Below are positions 50,001 to 62,207 of a stretch of 64,000 nucleotides of DNA, one piece after another. The stretch comes from Budorcas taxicolor (taxonomy: Eukaryota > Chordata > Mammalia > Artiodactyla > Bovidae): positions 558,001 through 622,000 of the forward strand of contig NW_026291768.1 of NCBI RefSeq assembly GCF_023091745.1. The letters run 5' to 3'. The position numbers were made by a program, and so were the translations under genes. The notes under the pieces were generated by a model. That model did not search any database, had not been told where the DNA came from, and saw only the letters and a program-made list of their open reading frames with translations. Position 1 is the first letter of the stretch. Each line of letters starts with the position of its first letter.

Positions 50001-50010
50001 CGAGAAGACC
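44070..50010 (+). repeat. Long-range duplicated segment, right copy (D-C'-G-E-G-H-E)
   Basis: Monomers start at 44535 (D), 45351 (C'), 46166 (G), 46981 (E), 47796 (G), 48611 (H) and 49425 (E). The order and private variants match 11,450-17,400, 40 monomers to the left. Unlike that copy, this one is almost free of single-base indels; the deletion AGAGGATCCCG near 49100 is an exception. The 13-bp tandem in its C' unit reads GAAACCCTCGAGGG (about 45607), a variant otherwise found in C units at 7280 and 11357, which suggests conversion after duplication. Confidence 0.78.
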
Positions 50011-53000
50011 TGCCGCAACTCGAGTATATCCAGGAGGTTCTCCCCTGCAGGCGAGATGAGGCCGATTTCGGCAGAGGTTTCTCAGGGCTAATCACACCTC
50101 ACCTCTGGAACATCGAAAGGGTCCTTCCCACCCTTGGTACAACTCAAGAAGGTCCCCGACATACCCGTCTCCACTCGAGAGGAAACACGAGGGTCCCGCC
50201 CACATCCAGAGGAGCCCCGTTTCCGCCTCGTAGCTCGAGGTGAGGGATCCTTTACGTGCTTCTTCAGGAAAGAATTCCCGGCGTTCCGGTCGCAACTCAA
50301 GAGGAGGCCCTCTCAACAGGAACGGCGAGAGGAACTCCAGGGTCGTGCCACCATTCCAAGAGTCCTGCAGATGTCTCAGTCCATTCCAGAGGAACCTCTT
50401 TTCCCTTCACCGGCTCGTCTTTCACGCTGAGGATCGACTCACACCAACGTGGCTCTTGGCATAGCCCTTTGGGAAAGCCTCGTTTGAAAGCCTCGAGGGA
50501 AAGCCTAGAGAGAAGGACACAGATCCCTTGATCCACGTGACAGGAAGCGTGACCCTACTGCTGCAGCTTGGGAGGGAAGCGCACGTGCATGCCCCCACTC
50601 GAGACGAGGCCTGACTCCCCTGGGGAGACTCAGAGGCACCCCAAGATCCATGTCAACACTGGAGAGGAATGCTCAGGTTCCGGCCCCGACTCCACACAAG
50701 GACTTAGGCCCCGGCATCGACGGGACAGGAATCCCGAGAAGGTCCCTAGCAACTCGCATGGGGTCTGGCCCTTCCTGAGGCCACCAGAGCGGGTCCCTGA
50801 TGTCCCCGTCGTAACTCGAGAAGACCTGCCTCAACTCGAGAATATCCAGGAGGTTCTCCCCTGCAGGCGAGATGAGGCCCATTTCCACAGAGGCTTCTCG
50901 GAGCTAATCACACCTCACCTCTGGAACGTCGAAAGGTTCCTTCCCACTCTTGGTACAACTCAAGAAGTTCCCCGACTTACCTGTCTCCACTCGAGAGTAA
51001 ACACGAGGGTCCCGCCCACATCCAGAGGAGCCCCGTTTCCGCCTCGTAGCTCGAGGTGACGGATCCTTTCCCTGCTTCGTCGGGAAAGAATTCCCGGCGT
51101 TCCCGTCCCATCTCAAGAGGAGGCCCTCTCAACAGGAACGGCGAGAGGAACTCCAAGGTCGTGTCACCATTCCAAGAGTCCCCCAGATGTCTCAGTCCAT
51201 TCCAGAGGAACCTGTTTTCCCGTCACCCGGCTCGTCTTTCACTCCGAGGATCGACTCACAACAAGGTGGCACGTGGCACAGCCCTGTGGGAAAGCCTCGT
51301 GGGAAAGCCTCGAGGGAAAGCCTCGAGGGAAAGCCACAGATCCCTTGATCCACGTGACAGGAAGCGTGACCCTACTGCTGCAGCTCGGGAGGGAAGCGCA
51401 CGTGCATGCCCCCACTCGAGACGAGGCCTGACTCCCCTGGGGAGACTGAGAGGCACCCCAAGATCCATGTCAACACTGGAGAGGAATCCTCAGGTTCCGG
51501 CCCCGACTCCACACAATGTCTTAGGCCCCGGCATCGATGGGAGAGGAATCCCGAGACGGCCCCTAGCACCTCGCATGGGAACTGGCCCTTCCTGAGGCCA
51601 CCAGAGCAGGTCCCTGAGGTCCCCGTCGTAACTCGAGAAGACCTGCCGCAACTCTAGTATATCCAGGAGGTTCTCCCCTGCAGGCGAGATGAGGCCCATT
51701 TCGGCAGAGGCTTCTCAGGGCTAATCACACCTCACCTCTGGAACATCGAAAGGTTCTTCCCACCCTTGGTACAACTCAAGAAGGTCCCCGACATACCCGT
51801 CTCCACTCGAGAGGAAACACGAGGGTCCGGCCCACATCCAGAGGAGCCCCGTTTCCGCCTCGTAGCTCGAGGTGAGGGATCCTTTACGTGCTTCTTCAGG
51901 AAAGAATTCCCGGCGTTCCGGTCGCATCTCAAGAGGAGGCCCTCTCAACAGGAACGGCGAGAGGAACTCCAGGGTCGTGCCACCATTCCAAGAGTCCTCC
52001 AGATGTCTCAGTCCATTCCAGAGGAACCTCTTTTCCCTTCACCGGCTCGTCTTTCACGCCGAGGATCGACTCACACCAACGTGGCTCTTGGCATAGCCCT
52101 TTGGGAAAGCCTCGTTTGAAAGCCTCGAGGGAAAGCCTCGAGAGAAGGACACAGATCCCTTGATCCACGTGACAGGAAGTGTGACCCTACTGCTGCAGCT
52201 CGGGAGGGAAGCGCACGTGCATGCCCCCACTCGAGACGAAGCCTGATTCCCCTGGGGAGACTCAGAGGCACCCCAAAATCCATGTCAACACTGGAGAGGA
52301 ATGCTCAGGTTCCAGCCCCGACTCCACATAAGGTCTTAGGACCCGGCATCGACGGGAGAGGAATCACGAGATGGCCCCTAGCAACTCGCATGGGGACTGG
52401 CCCTTCCTGAGGCCACCAGAGCGGGTCCTTGAGGTCCCTGTCGTAACTCGAGAACACCTGCCGCAACTCGAGAATATCCAGGAGGTTCTCCCATGCAGGC
52501 GAGATGAGGCCCATTTCCGCAGAGGCTTCTCGGGGCTAATCACACCTCACCTCTGGAACGTCGAAAGGGTCCTTCACACCCTTGGTGCAACTCAAGAAGT
52601 TTCCCGACATACCCGTCACCACTCGAGAGGAAACACGAGAGTCCCGCCCACATCCAGAGGAGCACCGTTTCCGCCTCGTAGCTCGAGGTGAGGGATCCTT
52701 TCCCTACTTCGTCGGGAAAGAATTCCGGGCGTTCCCGTCGCATCTCAAGAGGAGGCCCTCTCAACAGGAACGGCGAGAGGAACTCCAGGGTCCTGCCACC
52801 ATTCCAAGAGTACCCCAGATGTCTCAGTCCATTCCAGAGGAACCTCTTTTCCCGTCACCGGCTCGTTTTTCACTCCGAGGATCGACTCACACCAAGGTGG
52901 CACGTGGCACAGCCCTGTGGGAAAGCCTCGTGGGAAAGCCTCGAGGGAAAGCCTCGAGGGAAAGCCACAGATCCCTTGACCCACGTGACAGGATGCGTGA

Positions 53001-53503
53001 CCCTACTGCTGCAGCTCGGGAGGGAAGTGCACGTGCATGCCCCCACTCGAGACGAAGCCTGACTCCCCTGGGGAGACTGAGAGGCACCCCAAGATCCATG
53101 TCAACACTGGAGAGGAATGCTCAGGTTCCGGCCCCGACTCCGCACAAGGACTTAGGCCCCGGCATCGACGGGACAGGAATCCCGAGAAGGTCCCTAGCAA
53201 CTCGCATGGGGTCTGGCCCTTCCTGAGGCCACCAGAGCGGGTCCCTGAGGTCCCCGTCGTAACTCGAGAAGACCTGCCGCAACTCGAGAATATCCAGGAG
53301 GTTTTCCCCTGCAGGCGAAATGAGGCTCGTTTCCGCAGAGGCTTCTCGGAGCTAATCACACCTCACCTCTGGAACGTCAAAAGGGTCCTTCACACCCTTG
53401 GTGCAACTCAAGAAGTTCCCCGACATACCCGTCTCCACTCGAGAGGAAACACGAGGGTCCCGCCCGCATCCAGAGGAGCCCCGTTTCCACCTCGTAGCTC
53501 GAG
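50011..53503 (+). repeat. Mixed block B2-F/A-B1-C
   Basis: Monomers start at 50240 (B2), 51056 (F/A chimera), 51872 (B1) and 52688 (C). The B2 unit continues the right-hand copy of the 32-kb-spaced duplication after loss of one monomer. The B1-C junction, about 51,660-52,850, matches 1,100-2,295 at an offset of 50,556 bp (62 monomers), including the rare GGTTCCAGCCCC, TTAGGACCCGG, GTCACCACTCGAG and GAGTACCCCAG variants. Small indels are at about 51227 (CACCCGGC) and 51753 (AGGTTCTTCC). Confidence 0.75.
51056..51871 (+). repeat. Chimeric monomer: F-type left, A-type right
   Basis: The unit starts as F (GTGACGGATCC, CCCATCTCAAG, AACTCCAAGGTC) and switches near 51,200 to the A variant with CCTGTTTTCCCG and CACAACAAGG found at the end of block III copies. 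The segment leading into the next unit also follows the A-to-B1 junction of block III. Confidence 0.68.
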
Positions 53504-54306
53504 GTGACGGATCCTTTCCCTGATTCGTCGGGAAAGAATTCCCGGCGTTCCTGTCGAATCTCAAGAGGAGGCCCTCTCAACAGGAACGGCGAGAGGAACT
53601 CCAGGGTCGTGCCACCATTCCAAGAGTCCCCCAGATGTCTCAGTCCATTCCAGAGGAACCTCTTTTCCCTTCACCGGCTCGTCTTTCACGCCGAGGATCG
53701 ACTCACACCAAGGTGGCACGTGGCACAGCCCTGTGGGAAAGCCTCGAGGGACAGCCTCGAGGGAAAGCCACAGATCCCTTGATCCACGTGACAGGAAGCG
53801 TGACCCTACTGCTGCAGCACGGGAGGGAAGCACACGTGCATGCCCCCACTCGAGACGAGGCCTGACTCCCCTGGGGAGACTCAGAGGCACCCCAAGATCC
53901 ATGTCAACACTGGAGAGGAATGCTCAGGTTCCGACCCCGACTCCACACAAGGTCTTAGGCCCCGGCATCGATGGGAGGGGAATCCCGAGATGGCCCCTAG
54001 CAACTCGCATGGGGAATGGCCCTTCCTGAGGCCACCAGAGCGGGTCCTTGAGGTCCCCGTCGTAACTCGAGAAGACCTGCCGCAACTCGAGAATATCCAG
54101 GAGGTTCTCCCCTGCAGGCGAGATGAGGCCCATTTCCGCAGAGGCTTCTCGGGGCTAATCACACCTCACCTCTGGAACGTCGAAAGGTTCCTTCCCACCC
54201 TTGGTGCAACTCAAGAAATTCCCCGACATACCCGTCTCCACTCGAGTGGAAACACGCGGGTCCCGCCTATATCCAGAGGAGCCCCGTTTCCGCCTCGTAG
54301 CTCGAG
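53504..54306 (+). repeat. Short monomer (803 bp) lacking one 13-bp subunit
   Basis: The unit is F-like on the left (GTGACGGATCC, then CCTGATTCGTCGGG). In its internal tandem it reads GGGAAAGCCTCGAGGGACAGCCTCGAGGG followed directly by the terminal GGGAAAGCC-type copy, so one full 13-bp copy is absent. Everything else is in register. Confidence 0.85.
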
Positions 54307-57300
54307 GTGAGGGATCCTTTCCCTGCTTCATCGGGAAAGAATTCCCGGCGTTCCCGTCGCATCTCAAGAGGAGGCCCTCTCAACAGGAACGGCGAGAGGA
54401 ACTCCAGGGTCGTGCCACCATTCCACGAGTCCCCCAGATGTCTCAGTCCATTCCGGAGGAACCTCTTTTCCCGTCACCGGCTCGTCTTTCACGCCGAGGA
54501 TCGACTCACACCAACGTGGCTCTTGGCAAAGCCCCTTGGGAAAGCCTCGTTTGAAAGCCTCGAGGGAAAGCCTGGAGAGAAAGACACAGATCCCTTGATC
54601 CACGTGACAGGAAGAGTGACCCTACTGCTGCAGCTCGGGAGGGAAGCGCACGTGCATGCCCCCACTCGAGACGAGGCCTGACTCCCCTGGGGAGACTCAG
54701 AGGCACCCCAAAATCCATGTCAACACTGGAGAGGAATGCTCAGGTTCCGGCCCCGACTCCACACAAGGTCTTAGGCCCCGGCATCGACGGGAGAGGAATC
54801 CCGAGATGGCCCCTAGCAACTCGCATGGGGACTGGCCCTTCCTGAGGCCACCAGAGCGGGTCCCTGAGGTCCCCGTCGTAACTCGAGAAGACCTGCCGCA
54901 ACTCGAGAATATCCAGGAGGTTCTCCCCTCCAGGCGAGATGAGGCCCATTTCCGCAGAGGCTTCTCGGGGCTAATCACACCTCACCTCTGGAACGTCGAA
55001 AGGGTCCTTCCCACCCTTGGTGCAACTCAAGAAGTTTCCCGACATACCCGTCTCCACTCGAGAGGAAACACGAGGGTCCCGCCCACATCCAGAGGAGCCC
55101 CGTTTCCGCCTCGTAGCTCGAGGTGAGGGATCCTTTCCCTGCTTCGTCGGGAAAGAATTTCGGGCGTTCCCGTCGCATCTCAAGAGGAGGCCCTCTCAAC
55201 AGGAACGGCGAGAGGAACTCCAGCGTCGTGCCACCATTCCAAGAGTCCCCCAGATGTCTCAGTCCATTCCAGAGGAACCTCTTTTCCCTTCACCGGCTCG
55301 TCTTTCACGCCGAGGATCGACTCACACCAAGGTGGCACTTGGCACAGCCCTGTGGGAAAGCCTCGTGGGAAAGCCTCGAGGGAAAGCCTCGAGGGAAAGC
55401 CACAGATCCCTTGATCGACGTGACAGGAAGCGTGACCCTACTGCTGCAGCTCGGGAGGGAAGCGAACGTGCATGCCCCCACTCGAGACGAGGCCTGACTC
55501 CCCTGGGGAGACTGAGAGGCACCCCAAGATCCATGTCAACACTTTAGAGGAATGCTCAGGTTCCGACCCCGACTCCACACAAGGTCTTAGGCCCCGGCAT
55601 CGATGGGAGAGGAATCCCGAGATGGCCCCTAGCAACTCGTATGGGGAATGGCCCTTCCTGAGGCCACCAGAGCGGGTCCTTGAGGTCCCCGTCGTAACTC
55701 GAGAAGACCTGCCGCAACTCGAGAATATCCAGGAGGTTCTCCCCTGCAGGCGAGATGAGGCCCATTTCCGCAGAGGCTTCTCGGGGCTAATCACACCTCA
55801 CCTCTGGAACGTCGAAAGGTTCCTTCCCACCCTTGGTGCAACTCAAGAAGTTCCCCAACATACCCGTCTCCACTCGAGTGGAAACACCCGGGTCCCGCCC
55901 ACATCCAGAGGAGCCCCGTTTCCGCCTCGAAGCTCGAGGTGAGGGATCCTTTCCCTGCTTCTTCGGGAAAGAATTCCCGGCCTTCCCGTCGCATCTCAAG
56001 AGGAGGCCCTCTCAACAGGAACGGCGAGAGGAACTCCAGGGTCGTGCCACCATTCCACGAGTCCCCCAGATGTCTCAGTCCATTCCAGAGGAACCTCTTT
56101 TCCCGTCACCGGCTCGTCTTTCACGCCGAGGATCGACTCACACCAACGTGGCTCTTGGCAAAGCCCTTTGGGAAAGCCTCGTTTGAAAGCCTCGAGGGAA
56201 AGCCTCGAGAGAAAGACACAGATCCCTTGATCCACGTGTCAGGAAGCGTGACCCTACTGCTGCAGCTCGGGAGGGAAGCGCACGTGCATGCCCCCACTCG
56301 AGACGAGGCCTGACTCCCCTGGGGAGACTCAGAGGTACCCCAAGATCCATGTCAACACTGGAGAGGAATCCTCAGGTTCCGGCCCCGATTCCACACAAGG
56401 TCTTAGGCCCCGGCATCGACGGGAGAGGAATCCCGAGATGGCCCCTAGGAACTCGCATGGGGACTGGCCCTTCCTGAGGCCACCAGAGCGGGTCCCTGAG
56501 GTCCCCGTCGTAACTCGAGAAGACCTGCCGCAACTCGAGAATATCCAGGAGGTTCTCCCCTGCAGGCGAGATGAGGCCCATTTCCGCAGAGGCTTCTCGG
56601 GGCTAAACACACCTCACCTCTGTAACGTCAAAAGGGTCCTTCACACCCTTGGTGCAACTCAAGAACTTCCCCGACATACCCTTCTCCACTCGAGAGGAAA
56701 CACGAGGGTCCCGCCCACATCCAGAGGAGCCCCGTTTCCGCCTCGTAGCTGGAGGTGACGGATCCTTTCCCTGCTTCGTCGGGAAAGAATTCCCGGCGTT
56801 CCCGTCGCATGTCAAGAGGAGGCCCTCTCAACAGGAACGGCGAGAGGAACTCCAGGGTCGTGCCACCATTCCAAGAGTCCCCCAGATGTCTCCGTCCATT
56901 CCAGAGGAACCTCTTTTCCCTTCAACGGCTCGTCTTTCACGCCGAGGATCGACTCACACCAAGGTGGCGCTTGGCACAGCCCTGTGGGAAAGCCTCGTGG
57001 GAAAGCCTCGAGGGAAAGACTCTAGGGAAAGCCACAGATCCCTTGATCCACGTGACAGGAAGCGTGACCCTATTGCTGCAGCTCGGGAGGGAAGCCCACC
57101 TGCATGCCCCCACTCGAGACGAGGCCTGACTCCCCTGGGGAGACACAGAGGCACCCCAAGATCCATGTCAACACTGGAGAGGAATGCTGAGGTTCGGCCC
57201 CGACTCCACACAAGGTTTTAGGCCCCGGCATCGACGAGAGAGGTATCCCGAGATGGCCCCTAGCACCTCGCATGGGGACTGGCCCTTCCTGAGGCCACCA

Positions 57301-58229
57301 GAGCGGGTCCCTGAGGTCCCCGTCGTAACTCGAGAAGACCTGCCGCAACTCGAGAATATCCAGGAGGTTCTCCCCTGCAGGCGACATGAGGCCTTTTTCC
57401 GCAGAGTCTTCTCGGGTCTAATCACACCTCACCTCTGGAACGGCGAAAGGGCCCTTCCCACCCTTGGTGCAACTCAAGAAGTTCCCCGAAATACCCGTCT
57501 CCACTCGAGAGGAAACACGAGGGTCCCGCCCACATCCAGAGGAGCCCCGTTTCCGCCTCGTAGCTCGAGGTGAAGGATCCTTTCCCTGCTTCGTTGGGAA
57601 AGAATTCCCGGCGTTCCCGTCGCATCTCAAGAGGAGGCCCTCTCAACAGGAAAGGCGAGAGGAACTCCTGGGTCGTGCCACCATTTCAAGAGTACCCCAG
57701 ATGTCTCAGTCCATTCCAGAGGAACCTCTTTTCCCTTCAGTGGCTTGGCTTTCACGCCGAGGGTCGACTCACACCAAGGTGGCACTTGGCACAGACCTGT
57801 GGGAAAGCCTCGTGGGAAAGCCTCGAGGGAAAGCCTCACGGGAAAGCCACAGATCCCTTGATCCACGTGACAGGAAGCGTGACCCTACTGCTGCAGCTCG
57901 GGAGGGAAGCGCACTTGCATGCCCCCACTCAACACGAGGCCTGACTCCCTGGGGAGACTCAGAGGCACCCCAAGATCCATGTCAACACTGGAGAGGAATG
58001 CTCAGGTTTCGCACCGACTCCACACACGTCTTAGGCCCCGGCATCGACGGGAGAGGAATCCCGAGATGGCCCCTAGCAACTCGCATGGGACTGGCCCTTC
58101 CTGAGGCCCCCAGAGCGGGTCCCTGAGGTCCCCGTCGTAACTCGAGAACACCTGCCGCAATCGAGAATATTCAGGAGGTTCTCCCCTGCAGGCGAGATGA
58201 GGCCCTTTTCCGCAGAGGCTTCCCGGGTC
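54307..58229 (+). repeat. I-C-I block passing into more diverged monomers
   Basis: Monomers start at 54307 (I), 55123 (C), 55939 (I), 56755 (F-like) and 57570 (unassigned). The I units share CTCGAGTGGAAACAC before the start, CATTCCACGAG and CACCAACGTGG. From 56.7 kb private substitutions become frequent (CTTCAACGGCTC, GTCTCCGTCC, GACTCTAGGG), and the 57570 unit is the most distinct, with GTGAAGGATCC, CTTCGTTGGG, CAGTGGCTTGG and CCTCACGGG. Monomers therefore look older toward the right end. Confidence 0.7.
57589..57605 (+). other. CENP-B-box-like sequence, best of a per-monomer series
   Basis: CTTCGTTGGGAAAGAAT matches the 17-base CENP-B box consensus (YTTCGTTGGAARCGGGA) at 12 positions, with the first nine identical. 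It lacks the A at position 10 and most of the second essential CGGG core. Ordinary monomers have CTTCGTCGGGAAAG at this position, one match fewer in the first part. CENP-B binding requires both halves, so a functional box is unlikely. Confidence 0.25.
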
Positions 58230-59760
58230 TAATCACACCTCACCTCTGGAACGTCGAAAGGGTCCTTCACACCCTTGGTGCAACTCAAGAAGATCCCCGA
58301 CATACCCGCCTCCACTCGAGAGGAAACACGAGGGTCCCGCCCACATCCAGAGGAGCCCCGTTTCCGCCTCGTAGCTCGAGGTAAGGGATCCTTTCCCTGT
58401 TTCGTCGGGATAGAATTCCCAGCTTTGCCGTCGCATCTCAAGAGGAGGCCCTCTCAATAGGAACGGCGAGAGGAACTCCAGGGTCGTGCCACCATTCCAA
58501 GAGTCCCCCAGATGTCTCCGTCCATTCCAGAGGAACCTCTTTTCCCTTCAACGGCTCGTCTTTCACGCCGAGGATCGACTCACACCAAGGTGGCGCTTGG
58601 CACAGCCCTGTGGGAAAGCCTCGTGGGAAAGCCTCGAAGGAAAGCCTCGAGGGAAAGCCACAGATCCCTTGATCCAAGTGACAGGAAGCGTGACTCTACT
58701 GCTGCAGCTCGGGAGGGAAGCGCACGTGCATGCCCCCAGTCGAGACGAGGCCTGACTCCCCTGGGGAGACTCAGAGGTACCCCAAGATCCACGTCAACAC
58801 TGGAGAGGAATCCTCAGGTTCCGGCCCCGATTCCACACAAGGTCTTAGGCCCCGGCATCGACGGGAGAGGAATCCCGAGATGGCCCTAGCAACTCGCATG
58901 GGGACTGGCCCTTCCTGAGGCCACCAGAGCGGGTCCCTGAGGTCCCCGTCGTAACTCGAGAACTCCTGCCGCAACGCGAGAATATCCAGGAGGTTCTCCC
59001 CTCCAGGCGAGATGAGGCCCATTTCCGCAGAGGCTTCTCGGGGCTAATCGCACCTCACCTCTGGAACGTCGAAAGGGTACTTCACACCCTTGGTGCAACT
59101 CAAGAAGTTCCCCGACATACCCGTCTCCACTCGAGAGGAAACACGAGGGTCCCGCCCACATCCAGAGGAGCCCCGTTTCCGCCTCGTAGCTCGAGGTGAC
59201 GGATCCTTTCCCTGCTTCGTCGGGAAAGAATTCCCGGCGTTCCCGTCGCATCTCAAGAGGAGGCCCTCTCAACAGGAACGGCGAGAGGAACTCCAGGGTC
59301 GTGCCACATTCCAAGAGTCCCCCAGATGTCTCAGTCCATACCAGAGGAACCTCTTTTCCCTTCACCGGCTCGTCTTTCACGCCGAGGATCGACTCACACC
59401 AAGGTGGCACTTGGCACAGCCCTGTGGGAAAGCCTCGTGGAAAGCCTCGAGGGAAAGACTCTAGGGAAAGCCACAGATCCCTTGATCCACGTGACAGGAA
59501 GCGTGACCCTATTGCTGCAGCTCGGGAGGGAAGCGCACGTGCATGCCCCCACTCGAGACGAGGCCTGACTCCCCTGGGGAGACTGAGAGGCACCCCAAGA
59601 TCCATGTCAACACTGGAGAGGAATGCTCAGGTTCCGGCCCCGACTCCACACAAGGTCTTAGGCCCCGGCATCGACGGGAGAGGAATCCCGAGATGGCCCC
59701 TAGCAACTCGCATGGGGACTGGCCCTTCCTTAGGCCACCAGGGCGGGTCCCTGAGGTCCC
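58230..59760 (+). repeat. Two-monomer segment repeated at three-monomer spacing, copy 1
   Basis: This covers the end of one unit and the units starting at 58381 and 59196. It matches 60,674-62,207 at an offset of 2,444-2,447 bp. Shared rare variants are GGTAAGGGATCC, GGGATAGAATTCCCAGC, CTCAATAGGAA, GCCTCGAAGGAAAGCC, CCAAGTGACAGG, CCCCCAGTCGAG, CCATACCAGAGG, GACTCTAGGG and CAGGGCGGG. This copy also has several single-base deletions that the other lacks (about 58887, 59308, 59440). Confidence 0.8.
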
Positions 59761-60673
59761 CGTCGTAACTCGAGAACACCTGCCGCAACTCGAGAATATT
59801 CAGGAGGTTCTCCCCTGCAGGCGAGATGAGGCCCTTTTCCGCAGAGGCTTCCCGGGTCTAATCACACCTCACCTCTGGAACGTCGAAAGGGTGCTTCACA
59901 CCCTTGGTGCAACTCAAGAAGTTCCCCGACATACCCGTCACCACTCGAGAGGAAACACGAGGGTCCCGCCCACATCCAGAGGAGCCCCGTTTCCGCCTCG
60001 TAGCTCGAAGTGACGTATCCTTTCCCTGCTTCGTCGGGAAAGAGTTCCCGGCATTCCCGTCGCATCTCAAGAGGAGGCCCTCTCAACAGGAACGGCGAGA
60101 GGAACTCCAGGGTCGTGCCAGCATTCCAAGAGTCACCCAGATGTCTCAGTCCATTCCAGAGGAACCTATTTTCCCTTCACCGGCTCGTCTTTCACGCCGA
60201 GGATCGACTCACACCAAGGTGGCACTTGGCACAGCCCTGTGGGAAAACCTCGTGGGAAAGCCTCGAGGGAAAGCCTCGAGGGAAAGCCACAGATCCCTTG
60301 ATACTCGTGAGAGGAAGCCCTACCCTACTGCTGCAACTCGGGAGGAAAGCGCACGTGCATTCCCCACACGAGACGAAGCCTGACTCTCCTGGGGAGACTG
60401 AGAGGCACCCCAAGATCCATGTCAACACTGGAGAGGAATCCTCAGTGTTCGGCCCCGACTCCACACAAGGTCTTAGGCCCCGGCATCGACGGGAGAGGAA
60501 TCCCGAGATGGCCCCTAGCAACTCGCATGGGGACTGGCCCTTCCTGAGGCCACCAGAGCGGGTCCCTGAGGACCCCGTCGTAACTCGAGAAGACCTGCCG
60601 CAAGTCGAGAATATCCAGGAGGTTCTCCCCTGCAGGCGAGATGAGACCCATTTCCGCAGAGGCTTCTCGGGGC

Positions 60674-62207
60674 TAATCACACCTCACCTCTGGAACGTCG
60701 AAAGGGTCCTTCACACCCTTGGTGCAACTCAAGAAGTTCCCCGACATACCCGCCTCCACTCGAGAGGAAACACGAGGGTCCCGCCCACATCCAGAGGAGC
60801 CCCGTTTCCGCCTCGTAGCTCGAGGTAAGGGATCCTTTCCCTGCTTCGTCGGGATAGAATTCCCAGCTTTGCCGTCGCATCTCAAGAGGAGGCCCTATCA
60901 ATAGGAAGGGCGAGAGGAACTCCAGGGTCGTGCCACCATTCCAAGAGTCCCCGAGATGTCTCCGTCCATTCCAGAGGAACCTCTTTTCCCTTCAACGGCT
61001 CGTCTTTCACGCCGAGGATCCACTCACACCAAGGTGGCGCTTGGCACAGCCCTGTGGGAAAGCCTCGTGGGAAAGCCTCGAAGGAAAGCCTCGAGGGAAA
61101 GCCACAGATCCCTTGATCCAAGTGACAGGAAGCGTGACTCTACTGCTGCAGCTCGGGAGGGAAGCGCACGTGCATGCCCCCAGTCGAGACGAGGCCTGAC
61201 TCCCCTGGGGAGACTCAGAGGTACCCCAAGATCCACGTCAACACTGGAGAGGAATCCTCAGGTTCCGGCCCCGATTCCACACAAGCTCTTAGGCCCCGGC
61301 ATCGACGGGAGAGGAATCCCGAGATGGCCCCTAGCAACTCGCATGGGGACTGGCCCTTCCTGAGGCCACCAGAGCGGGTCCCTGAGGTCCCCGTCGTAAC
61401 TCGAGAACTCCTGCCGCAACTCGAGAATATCCAGGAGGTTCTCCCCTCCAGGCGAGATGAGGCCCATTTCCGCAGAGGCTTCTCGGGGCTAATCGCACCT
61501 CACCTCTGGAACGTCGAAAGGGTACTTCACACCCTTGGTGCAACTCAAGAAGTTCCCCGACATACCCGTCTCCACTCGAGAGGAAACACGAGGGTCCCGC
61601 CCACATCCAGAGGAGCCCCGTTTCCGCCTCGTAGCTCGAGGTGACGGATCCTTTCCCTGCTTCGTCGGGAAAGAATTCCCGGCGTTCCCGTCGCATCTCA
61701 AGAGGAGGCCCTCTCAACAGGAACGGCGAGAGGAACTCCAGGGTCGTGCCACCATTCCAAGAGTCCCCCAGATGTCTCAGTCCATACCAGAGGAACCTCT
61801 TTTCCCTTCACCGGCTCGTCTTTCACGCCGAGGATCGACTCACACCAAGGTGGCACTTGGCACAGCCCTGTGGGAAAGCCTCGTGGGAAAGCCTCGAGGG
61901 AAAGACTCTAGGGAAAGCCACAGATCCCTTGATCCACGTGACAGGAAGCGTGACCCTATTGCTGCAGCTCGGGAGGGAAGCGCACGTGCATGCCCCCACT
62001 CGAGACGAGGCCTGACTCCCCTGGGGAGACACAGAGGCACCCCAAGATCCATGTCAACACTGGAGAGGAATGCTCAGGTTCCGGCCCCGACTCCACACAA
62101 GGTCTTAGGCCCCGGCATCGACGGGAGAGGAATCCCGAGATGGCCCCTAGCAACTCGCATGGGGACTGGCCCTTCCTTAGGCCACCAGGGCGGGTCCCTG
62201 AGGTCCC
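60674..62207 (+). repeat. Two-monomer segment repeated at three-monomer spacing, copy 2
   Basis: Units start at 60825 and 61641. The order and private variants match 58,230-59,760. Between the copies lies one further unit starting at 60010, distinguished by GTGACGTATCC (BamHI site lost), CATACTCGTGAGAGG near 60300 and GCATTCCCCACACG near 60358. Period and composition differ from the five-monomer HORs to the left, so this amplification is independent of them. Confidence 0.8.
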
